Below are positions 1-7,389 of a stretch of 18,530 nucleotides of DNA, piece by piece; positions within the stretch are counted from its first letter, which is position 1, and each line of letters begins with the position of its first letter. The DNA comes from Moraxellaceae bacterium UBA2477. Its GTDB lineage: Bacteria > Pseudomonadota > Gammaproteobacteria > Pseudomonadales > Moraxellaceae. The notes under the pieces were generated by a model that was not told the origin of the DNA, searched no databases, and saw only the letters and a program-made list of their open reading frames with translations. Location: NCBI GenBank assembly GCA_002342025.1, contig DDPD01000058.1, positions 12,149-30,678 on the forward strand. Direction: 5' to 3'. The translations under genes were made by a program, and so were the position numbers.

Positions 1-66
1 TGACGGGATCGAACCGCCGACCCGCGCCTTGTAAGGGCGCTGCTCTCCCAGCTGAGCTAAACACCC
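1..66 (-). tRNA. tRNA-Val(UAC), 3' end cut off by window edge
   Basis: Read on the minus strand, the sequence starts with GGGTGTT (acceptor 5' arm), then a D arm of the TAGCTCAGCTGGGAGAGC type. The anticodon stem GCGCC/GGCGC encloses the loop CTTACAA, giving anticodon TAC (plus-strand gta at 31-33), which reads valine GUA and related codons. The T arm GGCGG-TTCGATC-CCGTC is intact. Only A66 of the 3' acceptor arm lies inside the window, so six acceptor bases, the discriminator and CCA are missing. Identity follows directly from the anticodon and the fit to bacterial tRNA-Val. Confidence 0.95.
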
Positions 67-89
67 ATTGTCGTCGCTGTGTGGGGCGC

Positions 90-117
90 ATTATAGGGAT
101 TCTTTTCAGGCTGTCAA
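90..117 (-). promoter_or_regulatory. Consensus sigma-70 promoter of tRNA-Val
   Basis: On the minus strand there is TTGACA (117-112), a 16-base spacer, and TATAAT (95-90); both hexamers match the sigma-70 consensus exactly. The -10 is followed by a GC-rich discriminator (GCGCCCC, 89-83), typical of stable-RNA promoters under stringent control. The predicted transcription start lies about 17 bases before the mature tRNA 5' end at 66. Confidence 0.85.
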
Positions 118-182
118 AAGGATTCTTAGGGCAAACGCATCAAGTGACGCTTTTATGAGCGCAACGAAGATTTTGAAGGAAA

Positions 183-392
183 TTATGACTTTGCAAGCAG
201 CCCTTGAGCAGCAAAATGCTTGGCTGCGGCTTCGGCAAGTGCGTAGTTAGCAAAGCGGTCTGCAAACGTATTGCCACGAGAATCGGCCACTAAGTAAGCC
301 TGTAGCACTAACTGTAGGGTCTGACGATTAATCTCGCCTAACTCCAAAATGGTGTAGCCAGTGTCCGCCACGGGCCATGCCTGACCAATCAT
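183..392 (-). CDS. Small conserved-looking hypothetical protein (69 aa), coupled to the YkuD gene
   Basis: I do not recognise this family. The start ATG (392-390) overlaps the stop TGA (391-389) of the YkuD gene in an ATGA arrangement, which strongly suggests translational coupling and is the main reason to believe the gene is real. The product is 69 residues, without a signal peptide or membrane segment. It has an N-terminal part (MIGQAWPVADTGYTILELGE) followed by a probably helical, alanine-rich stretch (about residues 24-66) ending QGLLAKS. It is the last gene of the topA-led minus-strand run; no convincing terminator is seen between it and the tRNA promoter at 117. A role tied to the YkuD enzyme is inference from coupling only. 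Confidence 0.6.
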   Translation of the reverse strand: MIGQAWPVADTGYTILELGEINRQTLQLVLQAYLVADSRGNTFADRFANYALAEAAAKHFAAQGLLAKS

Positions 393-925
393 GCCTGCTC
401 CGAGATAAACACGGGCGTGTAGATCGGCACTTGATCGAACAGGGAGACGATGTCGGTGTTGCGCATCCGAATACAGCCGTGCGAACGCGGTTCGCCCATG
501 GGCTCGCTATCGGGAGTGCCATGCACATAAATGTAGCGACGCATCGAGTCCACACAACCTTGCGCGTTCTTGCCGCGATTAACACTAGGTTCTAGGCCCG
601 ACAGCCATAGAATACGGGTCAAGATCCAGTCACGCTGGGGAAATTGAGCCCATAAGTCCGGAGTACAAATTTCTCCGGTAGGACGCCGCCCCCGAAACAC
701 GGTTGCCAGCGGCGCATCAGCGCCAATTCGCGCTCGCACACAATGCCAACCACGCGGCGTTTGCTCACTGCCCGCGCACTCGCCAACACCCTTTAATGCA
801 GTAGAGATCGAGTAGTCTGCGAGCACATGCTTACCTTCGCAGAGCCAGAGGCGCTGACTCAGCACACCCACTAGCAGCCAACGAGCAGCGGGGATTTGCG
901 CGGGTAAACCGTGGCTCGGCAACAT
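389..925 (-). CDS. YkuD-domain L,D-transpeptidase / L,D-carboxypeptidase-like protein without signal peptide
   Basis: The 178-residue product is almost entirely a YkuD (L,D-transpeptidase catalytic) domain. The catalytic signature is clear: H135 in YVHGTPD and, 14 residues on, SHGCIRMRN with H149 and nucleophile C151. The domain begins by about residue 15, and no signal peptide or membrane anchor precedes it, so a cytoplasmic location is likely. Periplasmic Ldt enzymes crosslink peptidoglycan or attach lipoprotein. A signal-less YkuD protein, ElsL/LdtK of Acinetobacter baumannii, is reported as a cytoplasmic L,D-carboxypeptidase for muropeptide recycling, and this may be its counterpart. The ATG at 925 is chosen because GAGG lies 5 bases upstream; a longer reading from 1009 would overlap most of the end of the preceding gene. 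It lies 7 bases after the 81-aa gene and overlaps the next gene by ATGA. Confidence 0.85.
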   Translation of the reverse strand: MLPSHGLPAQIPAARWLLVGVLSQRLWLCEGKHVLADYSISTALKGVGECAGSEQTPRGWHCVRARIGADAPLATVFRGRRPTGEICTPDLWAQFPQRDWILTRILWLSGLEPSVNRGKNAQGCVDSMRRYIYVHGTPDSEPMGEPRSHGCIRMRNTDIVSLFDQVPIYTPVFISEQA

Positions 926-932
926 AAGGACC

Positions 933-1178
933 TCAGTGCAGGGTTTTTTGATCGCCCTCAAAGCCTTCGGGATTGGCCAGATGATGTGTCGCCAATTGAA
1001 CGCCAGCACCGACCATGGCGCGAGCGATATCGGTGGTACGCGAGCCCAACATTAAACGCGCCTCAGCTGAAAAGCGGACGCTGACCAAAGGCTCCGCGTC
1101 CGCTGCATCGCCACTACGGCGCAAAATCACTTCGCCATCGGCCGATTCGGTCAGTTCTAAAAATGCAAAATCAGACAT
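933..1178 (-). CDS. Conserved hypothetical protein (81 aa), PA3009-like
   Basis: The small acidic protein begins MSDFAFLELTESADGEVILR, has a short strand-rich N-terminal half (EPLVSVRFS at about 30-38) and a helical second half with GSRTTDIARAMVGAG at about 45-59. No signal peptide or membrane segment is seen. From memory, Pseudomonas carries a similar short protein (PA3009) in the same relative place, next to a DUF6586 gene and topA; that correspondence is a recollection not checked here. It starts 20 bases after the DUF6586-like gene, and its stop overlaps the Shine-Dalgarno region of the YkuD gene, so it is probably part of one mRNA. Function is unknown. Confidence 0.75.
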   Translation of the reverse strand: MSDFAFLELTESADGEVILRRSGDAADAEPLVSVRFSAEARLMLGSRTTDIARAMVGAGVQLATHHLANPEGFEGDQKTLH

Positions 1179-1198
1179 GGTGTTCTCAAAAAAGACAG

Positions 1199-1738
1199 TT
1201 AAAACTCGACAAGCTCGGCGCGGAAATCGCGGATGGCTTGCGTCAAGGCACGGTGAATAGCGTCTAAGGTAGCAAGATCGGTCTGACTCAGCGGTGAGTC
1301 CACGGTGGTATTGACGACAGCAATTCCAATACGGGCCGGTGACTCCGCCTCCGTGGCCAAATCAGGCAATTCAATCGGCAACAGGGTTGCCCGATAGAGC
1401 TGAGTGAGCTGGGATAGCCAGCTATCAGGCAGCTCGCTCAGCTGCTGCAAAATTTCCGCCTCCGGCGACACCTGCTGACGCTGCGCCATCGCCGCAGCAA
1501 GCGCAGTCGGGGACGATACCGGCGGAATAACCTTGTAGAAGCGCGACAGTTCCTGCATGAACGCGCCTAGGCCCGCATGCAGGTGCCAGATGGCGGCTTC
1601 GCGACAACTCATTGCCCGTGGCTCCGCGTCAAAAGAATCCGTGTCGGCCAATGCCGCTTGCAACAAATTCAATTGCAGGCGAGCAAAATAGAGCTTTTGG
1701 TTCGTCCGAGCCGGAAAAATATTACGGTCTTTACTCAT
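1199..1738 (-). CDS. DUF6586-like protein (PA3010-type), topA-associated
   Basis: The 179-residue, mostly helical product has a polar N-terminus ([20 protein letters not shown]) and a repeated run of amphipathic helices (residues 15-70 and 100-120), without signal peptide or membrane segment. This fits the DUF6586 family that follows topA in Pseudomonas; the assignment rests on length, context and overall character. The ATG at 1738 overlaps the last eight bases of topA (shared ATGAGTAA), so translation is probably coupled to topA; an AAGG element lies about 10 bases upstream inside topA. The biochemical role is unknown. The fixed position behind topA suggests a link with replication or topology, which is inference. 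Confidence 0.75.
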   Translation of the reverse strand: MSKDRNIFPARTNQKLYFARLQLNLLQAALADTDSFDAEPRAMSCREAAIWHLHAGLGAFMQELSRFYKVIPPVSSPTALAAAMAQRQQVSPEAEILQQLSELPDSWLSQLTQLYRATLLPIELPDLATEAESPARIGIAVVNTTVDSPLSQTDLATLDAIHRALTQAIRDFRAELVEF

Positions 1739-4379
1739 CGGACTTGACCTTCTTGTCCGCTTTTGGCGCCGTCACCACCCAACGTCCGCCTTCAAAATAG
1801 GCCTGCCAACCCGTGGCCTTGCCATCTTGCTCTGACATCACATACTGCTCGCGTGTCTTGCGGCTGAAACGAAGGATATAAGGGCGACCCTCCGGATCTT
1901 GACGCGGGGCATCGAGCAAATACTGATGCTTAGGATCGAGCTGCTCAGCCACCGTATGCAGCTCGTCTACCGAGGGGGCGCGAGTCTCGCGATTCTTAGG
2001 GAATTTGCTAGCCGCTAAGAACAAGCCGCTGGCTCCGTCGCGCAGCAGGAAATGATCGTCACACTTGGCACAGGGCAGGTGTGGCATACGGATAGGGTCC
2101 GCTTTCGGCGGTGCGGCTTCACCACTGCGCAGCAACTTGCGCGTATTGCCGCAGGTCGTGCTAGTACAGCCGAAATACTTGCCGAAACGGCCGGTCTTCA
2201 ACTGCATGTCGCTGCCGCACTTGTCGCACTCGATCAGCGGGCCGTCATAGCCCTTGATGCGATAACTGCCCTCTTCCACTTCATAACCCGCGCAGTCGGG
2301 GTTATTGCCACAGACGTGCAACTTACGATCGGCATCGATCAGATAGCTTTCCATGGCTGTGCTGCAAAGCGGGCAACGATGCTTAGCACGCAGCGCTTTG
2401 GTTTCACCTTCATCATCATCATCGGAGACTGCTTCATCGCCGCGAATCAAATTGAGGGTGAACTTGCAACGCTCCTTTGGTGGCAATGCGTAGCCCGAGC
2501 AGCCCAGGAAAACGCCAGTGGAGGCAGTACGAATTTGCAGCGGGCGGCTACAGAGCTGGCAGGGCAGCTCGGTTTGCACCGGCAGGTTGCGACGCATACC
2601 GTCGTCATCTTGCCCTGCTTTTTCGAGTTTCTTCTGGAAGTCCTTGTAGAAGCGATCTAGCACGGCCTTCCAGTTCTCTGAGCCCTCAGCCACTTTGTCG
2701 AGCTGAGCCTCTAGATCCGCCGTGAAGGCGTAATCCATGAGGTTGCTGAAGTTCTCGCTGAGGCGATCGGTCACGATATCGCCCATTTTCTCCGCATAGA
2801 AGCGACGGTTCTCAACGCGGGCATAGCCGCGATCCTGAATCGTGGAGATGATGGCGGCATAGGTCGATGGCCGGCCAATGCCACGTTTTTCTAACTCACG
2901 CACTAAGCTGGCTTCGGTATAGCGCGCTACCGGCTTAGTGAAATGCTGCTTGGGATCGAGTGCCTGCAAGGCCAAGGTTTCCCCCACGGCCACATCCGGC
3001 AGGACGATGTCTTCTTTATCTTTAGCAATCGCACTGAGCACGCGAGTGAAGCCATCAAAACGCAAAATACGGCCACGGGTACGCAGCTCGAAATCCGCCG
3101 CACTCACCGTCAGACTGGTGCTGGTGTATTCGGCCTCGGTCATCTGGCAAGCCACGAACTGACGCCAGATCAGGTCGTACAAACGCTCAGCATCTTTCTC
3201 CAGCCCTTCAACCGTACCTGGCTTGGCCGACACATTAGAAGGACGGATTGCTTCATGCGCCTCTTGCGCGCCTTCCTTGCTGCTATAGGAAATGGGGTTG
3301 GCGGGCAGGTATTTCGCGCCAAACTGGTCCGTGATGTAGTCGCGCACGGCGGCCACAGCATCCTGACTCAGGTTGGTCGAGTCGGTACGCATATAAGTGA
3401 TGTGACCGGCTTCATACAGACGCTGCGCCAGCGTCATAGTCTTTTTCACACTAAAGCCCAAGCGCGTGCTCGCAGCCTGCTGCAGTGTGGACGTAATGAA
3501 CGGTGCTGTGGGCTTGCTGCGAGTGGGTTTGTCTTCCCGCTTAGTCACGCGATAGGCTGCTTTCTGCAACACCGTCACGGCGGCACTGGCTTGCGCTTCG
3601 TTGACCGGCTTGAAGGCATCACCGCCCTGCTTGCTTACCTCAAGGCGCAAAGCACCCTGCTGTGGCGTTAGGGTATCGGCCCAAATTTCCCAATACTCTT
3701 CGGGGATGAAGGCGCGAATTTCACGCTCACGCTCAACCACTAAACGCACCGCCACCGACTGCACTCGACCGGCGGACAAGCCACGCGCAATCTTTTCCCA
3801 GAGCAGTGGCGACACCATGTAGCCAACAACACGATCGAGGAAACGACGCGCCTGCTGGGCATTCACACGATCCAGATTGAGCTCACCCGGCGCTTTAAAT
3901 GCCTCGGTAATGGCCGTCTTGGTAATTTCGTTAAACACCACGCGCTTAAAGCGGCTGTCATCGCCGCCAATGACTTCGCGAAGATGCCAGGCAATGGCCT
4001 CCCCTTCGCGATCCAAGTCGGTGGCGAGATAGATAGTGTCGGCCTCCTTTGCCAGCGCCTTGAGCTCACTAACGACCTTCTCTTTGCCGGGTAGGATTTC
4101 GTACTTAGCCTTCCAGCTTTTGTCCGGATCGACACCCATGCGTGCCACGAGCGCCGCGCGCTGCTTACCCGCCTTCTGTTCGAGTTTCTGCTCAGGCGAG
4201 AGCTTACGGGTCTCAGCAGCCGCTTTCGCTCGCTCAGCGGGATCACTGGTGGAACCGCCACTGACCGGCAAATCGCGGACATGGCCAACACTGGACTTCA
4301 CAATAAAGTCTTTGCCCAGATACTTGTTGATGGTCTTGGCTTTCGCCGGCGACTCGACGATGACCAGTGATCTACCCAT
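1731..4379 (-). CDS. topA: DNA topoisomerase I (type IA)
   Basis: TopA relaxes negatively supercoiled DNA by cutting one strand and passing the other. The 882-residue product starts [20 protein letters not shown]. The TOPRIM domain has E9 and the acidic triad in DLDREGE (D121, D123, E125). The nucleophilic tyrosine is Y329 in [11 protein letters not shown]. The body continues through [18 protein letters not shown] and the GIGRPSTYA motif. The C-terminal third has three four-cysteine zinc-ribbon repeats (CQLC...C...C; CPLC...C...C; CDKC...C...C). A fourth, degenerate repeat (CAKC, without its second pair) is followed by a DUF-like lysine-rich tail. Length is close to the usual 865-880 residues. 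It has its own promoter at 4445-4473 and overlaps the next gene by eight bases. Confidence 0.98.
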   Translation of the reverse strand: MGRSLVIVESPAKAKTINKYLGKDFIVKSSVGHVRDLPVSGGSTSDPAERAKAAAETRKLSPEQKLEQKAGKQRAALVARMGVDPDKSWKAKYEILPGKEKVVSELKALAKEADTIYLATDLDREGEAIAWHLREVIGGDDSRFKRVVFNEITKTAITEAFKAPGELNLDRVNAQQARRFLDRVVGYMVSPLLWEKIARGLSAGRVQSVAVRLVVEREREIRAFIPEEYWEIWADTLTPQQGALRLEVSKQGGDAFKPVNEAQASAAVTVLQKAAYRVTKREDKPTRSKPTAPFITSTLQQAASTRLGFSVKKTMTLAQRLYEAGHITYMRTDSTNLSQDAVAAVRDYITDQFGAKYLPANPISYSSKEGAQEAHEAIRPSNVSAKPGTVEGLEKDAERLYDLIWRQFVACQMTEAEYTSTSLTVSAADFELRTRGRILRFDGFTRVLSAIAKDKEDIVLPDVAVGETLALQALDPKQHFTKPVARYTEASLVRELEKRGIGRPSTYAAIISTIQDRGYARVENRRFYAEKMGDIVTDRLSENFSNLMDYAFTADLEAQLDKVAEGSENWKAVLDRFYKDFQKKLEKAGQDDDGMRRNLPVQTELPCQLCSRPLQIRTASTGVFLGCSGYALPPKERCKFTLNLIRGDEAVSDDDDEGETKALRAKHRCPLCSTAMESYLIDADRKLHVCGNNPDCAGYEVEEGSYRIKGYDGPLIECDKCGSDMQLKTGRFGKYFGCTSTTCGNTRKLLRSGEAAPPKADPIRMPHLPCAKCDDHFLLRDGASGLFLAASKFPKNRETRAPSVDELHTVAEQLDPKHQYLLDAPRQDPEGRPYILRFSRKTREQYVMSEQDGKATGWQAYFEGGRWVVTAPKADKKVKSDE

Positions 4380-4444
4380 GGTGTCGGGAATTCCTTACAA
4401 CGGTGAATGACGGGACGCAGACAACGCCCATCAAAAGAGCGGCA

Positions 4445-4473
4445 TATATACGAGGACGACGCGATGGGGTCAA
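4445..4473 (-). promoter_or_regulatory. Sigma-70 promoter of topA
   Basis: On the minus strand there is TTGACC (4473-4468), a 17-base spacer and TATATA (4450-4445). It lies about 60-90 bases before the topA start, implying a leader of roughly 58 bases. The -35 hexamer covers the stop codon (4472-4470) of the upstream membrane-protein gene. AAGGA in the leader is some 13 bases from the ATG, a rather long spacing, so topA's ribosome site is not strong. Confidence 0.7.
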
Positions 4474-4913
4474 GCAAACACCGGCTTAAGTAGGCGAATG
4501 AACTGCTCTACGGTCTCAATTTGGCCATCCTCACGCCAATAAAGCACCACACCGTCAGCACGAACATCAATACCCAACCAACCCGCAGGAGCTGGCGTTG
4601 GCCAAGGAGGTGAAGTAAGCCAGGCCGATTTGTCATCGAGGGGTTGCCAGTTGAGCAGTCCCTCATGCCAACGCCAGCGACCCAAAGCCACCGGCTTAGT
4701 CGTGAGCGGATAGCGATACTGGGCAATCAGCCCCTGCCCCGGCTTTTGGCCCAGCCACTCCGGCGCTACACGCAGATTCACGCTTAAGCCTTGGGACTTG
4801 GCAAAGTCACGCTGCTTAATAAGCGCCCGATCACTGCTACTGGGACGCAGCCACATAATGTTGCCAATGATGCTGGCCAGTACCAAAAAGCTCACCCAAA
4901 GAAACGTCGTCAT
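4470..4913 (-). CDS. Small membrane-anchored hypothetical protein (147 aa), divergent from lexA
   Basis: I do not recognise a characterised family. The product starts MTTFLWVSFLVLASIIGNIMW, a single N-terminal hydrophobic segment (about residues 3-21) followed by WLRPS, suggesting an anchor with the rest on one side of the inner membrane. The remaining part is tryptophan-rich (WRWHEGLLNWQPL, PPWPTPAPAGWLG) and ends VVLYWREDGQIETVEQFIRLLKP. The ATG at 4913 is preceded by GAAGG about 8 bases upstream; a reading from TTG at 4961 would extend it by 16 polar residues into the lexA regulatory region and is not favoured. It takes the place that sulA holds in Pseudomonas between lexA and topA, but has no SulA likeness that I can see. 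It may share the lexA operators. Confidence 0.75.
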   Translation of the reverse strand: MTTFLWVSFLVLASIIGNIMWLRPSSSDRALIKQRDFAKSQGLSVNLRVAPEWLGQKPGQGLIAQYRYPLTTKPVALGRWRWHEGLLNWQPLDDKSAWLTSPPWPTPAPAGWLGIDVRADGVVLYWREDGQIETVEQFIRLLKPVFA

Positions 4914-4978
4914 GACACCCGCCTTCGCGATTAAGAGTCCGAGTCTATCAGTTTGTATCAACCGACTATCGGAAAACT

Positions 4979-5016
4979 TACTGACAATAGAGTCAGCACT
5001 GGCTTTTTGGTCAGTA
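4979..5016. promoter_or_regulatory. Two tandem putative LexA operators of the CTGA-N8-TCAG type
   Basis: Site 1 (4979-4998) reads TACTGA, 8 bases, TCAGCA. Its core CTGAC-N6-GTCAG (4981-4996) is a perfect dyad of the same 16-base size as the classic CTGT-N8-ACAG box. Site 2 (4997-5016) reads CACTGG, 8 bases, TCAGTA; its right half is the exact complement of TACTGA. The centres are 18 bases apart, between the lexA start at 5055 and the divergent gene start at 4913. Tandem LexA boxes before lexA are known in E. coli. That these are LexA sites is inference. A further short dyad, CCGA-CTA-TCGG, lies at 4962-4972. No strong -35/-10 pair could be fixed here; TATTCT at 5015-5020 is a possible -10. 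Confidence 0.5.
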
Positions 5017-5054
5017 TTCTCGTATTTTTGCCACTCACAGAGAGGTTAATCGAC

Positions 5055-5666
5055 ATGCAAGCACTCACCACGCGCCAAGCTGAAATTCTCGACTTTATAC
5101 GCGATTGCGTCGAAAGCAATGGCATGGCACCCACCCGCGCTGAAGTCGCCCTTAAGTTTGGTTTCCGCTCTAAGACGGCAGCCGCGGATCATCTGCGCGC
5201 GCTGGAGCAGAAAGGCTATATCAAATTGCATGCTGAACTGTCTCGAGGCATACAGCTGCTGGTTGACGAGCTACTCGATGAAGACCTCATTCCCGTCATC
5301 GGCTCCGTGGCCGCGGGCCTTCCCTTGGAAGCTGTTGAGAACCACGATCACAGCCTACCGGTTCCGCGTGGTCTGTTTAACAAGCGACCAACCTATCTAC
5401 TGCGCGTTCGTGGCGAGTCCATGAAGGATGCTGGCATCCTCGATGGCGACCTCATTGCGGTCTACAAGACCAGCATCGCTCGCGCTGGCCAAATTGTCAT
5501 CGCGCGCATCGACAACGAAGTGACCGTTAAATACCTCGATTACGAGAAAAAAATGGTGAAGCTAGTCCCCGCCAATACCACCTTTGAACCGCAGCTAATT
5601 TCACCCGACAAAGTGGTGATTGAGGGTGTGTTTGTTGGCCTGATTCGCGATAGTTTCGCAACCTAA
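5055..5666 (+). CDS. lexA: LexA SOS repressor / autoprotease
   Basis: LexA represses SOS genes and cuts itself when RecA filaments form on single-stranded DNA. The 203-residue product aligns without gaps to E. coli LexA over residues 1-50. The winged helix-turn-helix covers about residues 1-68. The cleavage site is A87-G88 (SVAAGLP); catalytic S122 (RGESMKD) and K159 (EVTVKYL) are present, so it should be cleavable. The recognition helix differs: E. coli RSPNAAEEH is RSKTAAADH here, that is P40K, N41T, E44A and E45D. The start at 5055 matches family N-termini (MQALTTRQ) and has AGAGG 9 bases upstream. No sulA lies beside it. A hairpin overlaps the stop codon and separates it from convergent gloA. 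Confidence 0.97.
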   Translation: MQALTTRQAEILDFIRDCVESNGMAPTRAEVALKFGFRSKTAAADHLRALEQKGYIKLHAELSRGIQLLVDELLDEDLIPVIGSVAAGLPLEAVENHDHSLPVPRGLFNKRPTYLLRVRGESMKDAGILDGDLIAVYKTSIARAGQIVIARIDNEVTVKYLDYEKKMVKLVPANTTFEPQLISPDKVVIEGVFVGLIRDSFAT

Positions 5667-5682
5667 CATAGGCCGCGAAACT
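5652..5682. terminator. Hairpin between convergent lexA and gloA
   Basis: AGTTTCGC (5652-5659) pairs with GCGAAACT (5675-5682), and inside it CCTA (5662-5665) pairs with TAGG (5669-5672) around a 3-base loop. This gives a 12-pair stem with one 2x2 internal loop. It includes the lexA stop codon. There is no T tract on either side, so it may act as a weak bidirectional terminator or as a 3' mRNA protector; function is inferred from its position between convergent genes. Confidence 0.5.
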
Positions 5683-5693
5683 GAAGGGGTAAC

Positions 5694-6074
5694 TCAGTGA
5701 GGTGTCTGGATTAGCTCAATTTTGTAGCCGTCTGGGTCTTCGACAAAGGCAATGACCGTGGTGCCATGCATCATGGGTCCCGCCGGGCGAGTCACCTTGC
5801 CGCCCTTGGCAATCACGGCCTCGCAGGCGGCGTAAGCATCCGGCACCGCCAGCGCGACATGGCCGTAGCCGCTACCCAACTCGTATTGAGTGGTGTCCCA
5901 GTTATGAGTCAACTCCAGCTCCATAGCATCGCCATCAAAGCCCATGAAGGCCAGCGTGAAGCGACCGCCGGGGTAATCGTTGCGACGACGCAACTGCATG
6001 CCAAGGACATCGCGATAGAAATTAATGGATCGGTCTAGATCGCCGACACGAAGCATGGTGTGAAGGATGCGCAT
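5694..6074 (-). CDS. gloA: Lactoylglutathione lyase (glyoxalase I), short metal-dependent type
   Basis: GloA converts the hemithioacetal of methylglyoxal and glutathione to S-lactoylglutathione in the cytoplasm. The 126-residue product starts [20 protein letters not shown], closely like E. coli GloA. The metal ligands line up: H5, E54 (in MELELTHNW), H72 (YGHVAL) and E120 (GYKIELI). The compact length without the extra loops of the zinc-dependent type suggests the nickel/cobalt-activated class; that is inference from family knowledge. The start is supported by the family N-terminus and a GAGAG element 6 bases upstream. It lies downstream of the fadBA terminator, so it is probably transcribed separately, and it converges on lexA. 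Confidence 0.95.
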   Translation of the reverse strand: MRILHTMLRVGDLDRSINFYRDVLGMQLRRRNDYPGGRFTLAFMGFDGDAMELELTHNWDTTQYELGSGYGHVALAVPDAYAACEAVIAKGGKVTRPAGPMMHGTTVIAFVEDPDGYKIELIQTPH

Positions 6075-6113
6075 GGTTCACTCTCTCAATCATTCATCAG
6101 AAATGCAGGCAAA

Positions 6114-6146
6114 AAAAATACCGCGCAATTCACACGCGGTATTTTT
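6114..6146. terminator. Strong bidirectional terminator between fadA and gloA
   Basis: AAAAATACCGCG (6114-6125) pairs perfectly with CGCGGTATTTTT (6135-6146) around a 9-base loop. On the minus strand the stem ends in a run of eight T (6118-6111), making a classic intrinsic terminator for fadBA; on the plus strand it ends in five T. It lies 40 bases before the gloA start and 50 bases after the fadA stop. Confidence 0.9.
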
Positions 6147-6163
6147 AGCGGAACGCTTCGGCA

Positions 6164-6188
6164 GTGCAGTGCAACAAAGCCACTGCAC
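6164..6188. repeat. Second inverted repeat in the fadBA 3' region
   Basis: GTGCAGTG (6164-6171) pairs exactly with CACTGCAC (6181-6188) around a 9-base loop, and GCA at 6161 can extend the stem with a bulge. It sits between the fadA stop (6197) and the main terminator. With no T run it is more likely an mRNA 3' stabilising hairpin or part of a two-hairpin terminator. Confidence 0.5.
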
Positions 6189-6196
6189 GCTGCAGC

Positions 6197-7384
<1,188 letters not shown>

Positions 7385-7389
7385 CTAGA

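Noticed and set aside
97..128. GGATTCTT direct repeat (97-104 and 121-128) at the tRNA promoter
   Set aside because: Eight bases, 24 apart, in an A/T-rich promoter context; chance is not excluded and no known regulator fits.
147..160. CGCT/AGCG repeat as terminator of the YkuD/69-aa transcript
   Set aside because: Four pairs only and no T run; too weak to call.
2943..3671. Plus-strand open frame opposite topA (242 codons)
   Set aside because: Antisense to the conserved topoisomerase core; composition is that of a shadow frame.
4914..4961. TTG start for the membrane-anchored gene
   Set aside because: It would place polar residues before the membrane segment and extend into the lexA regulatory region; ATG 4913 has a ribosome site.
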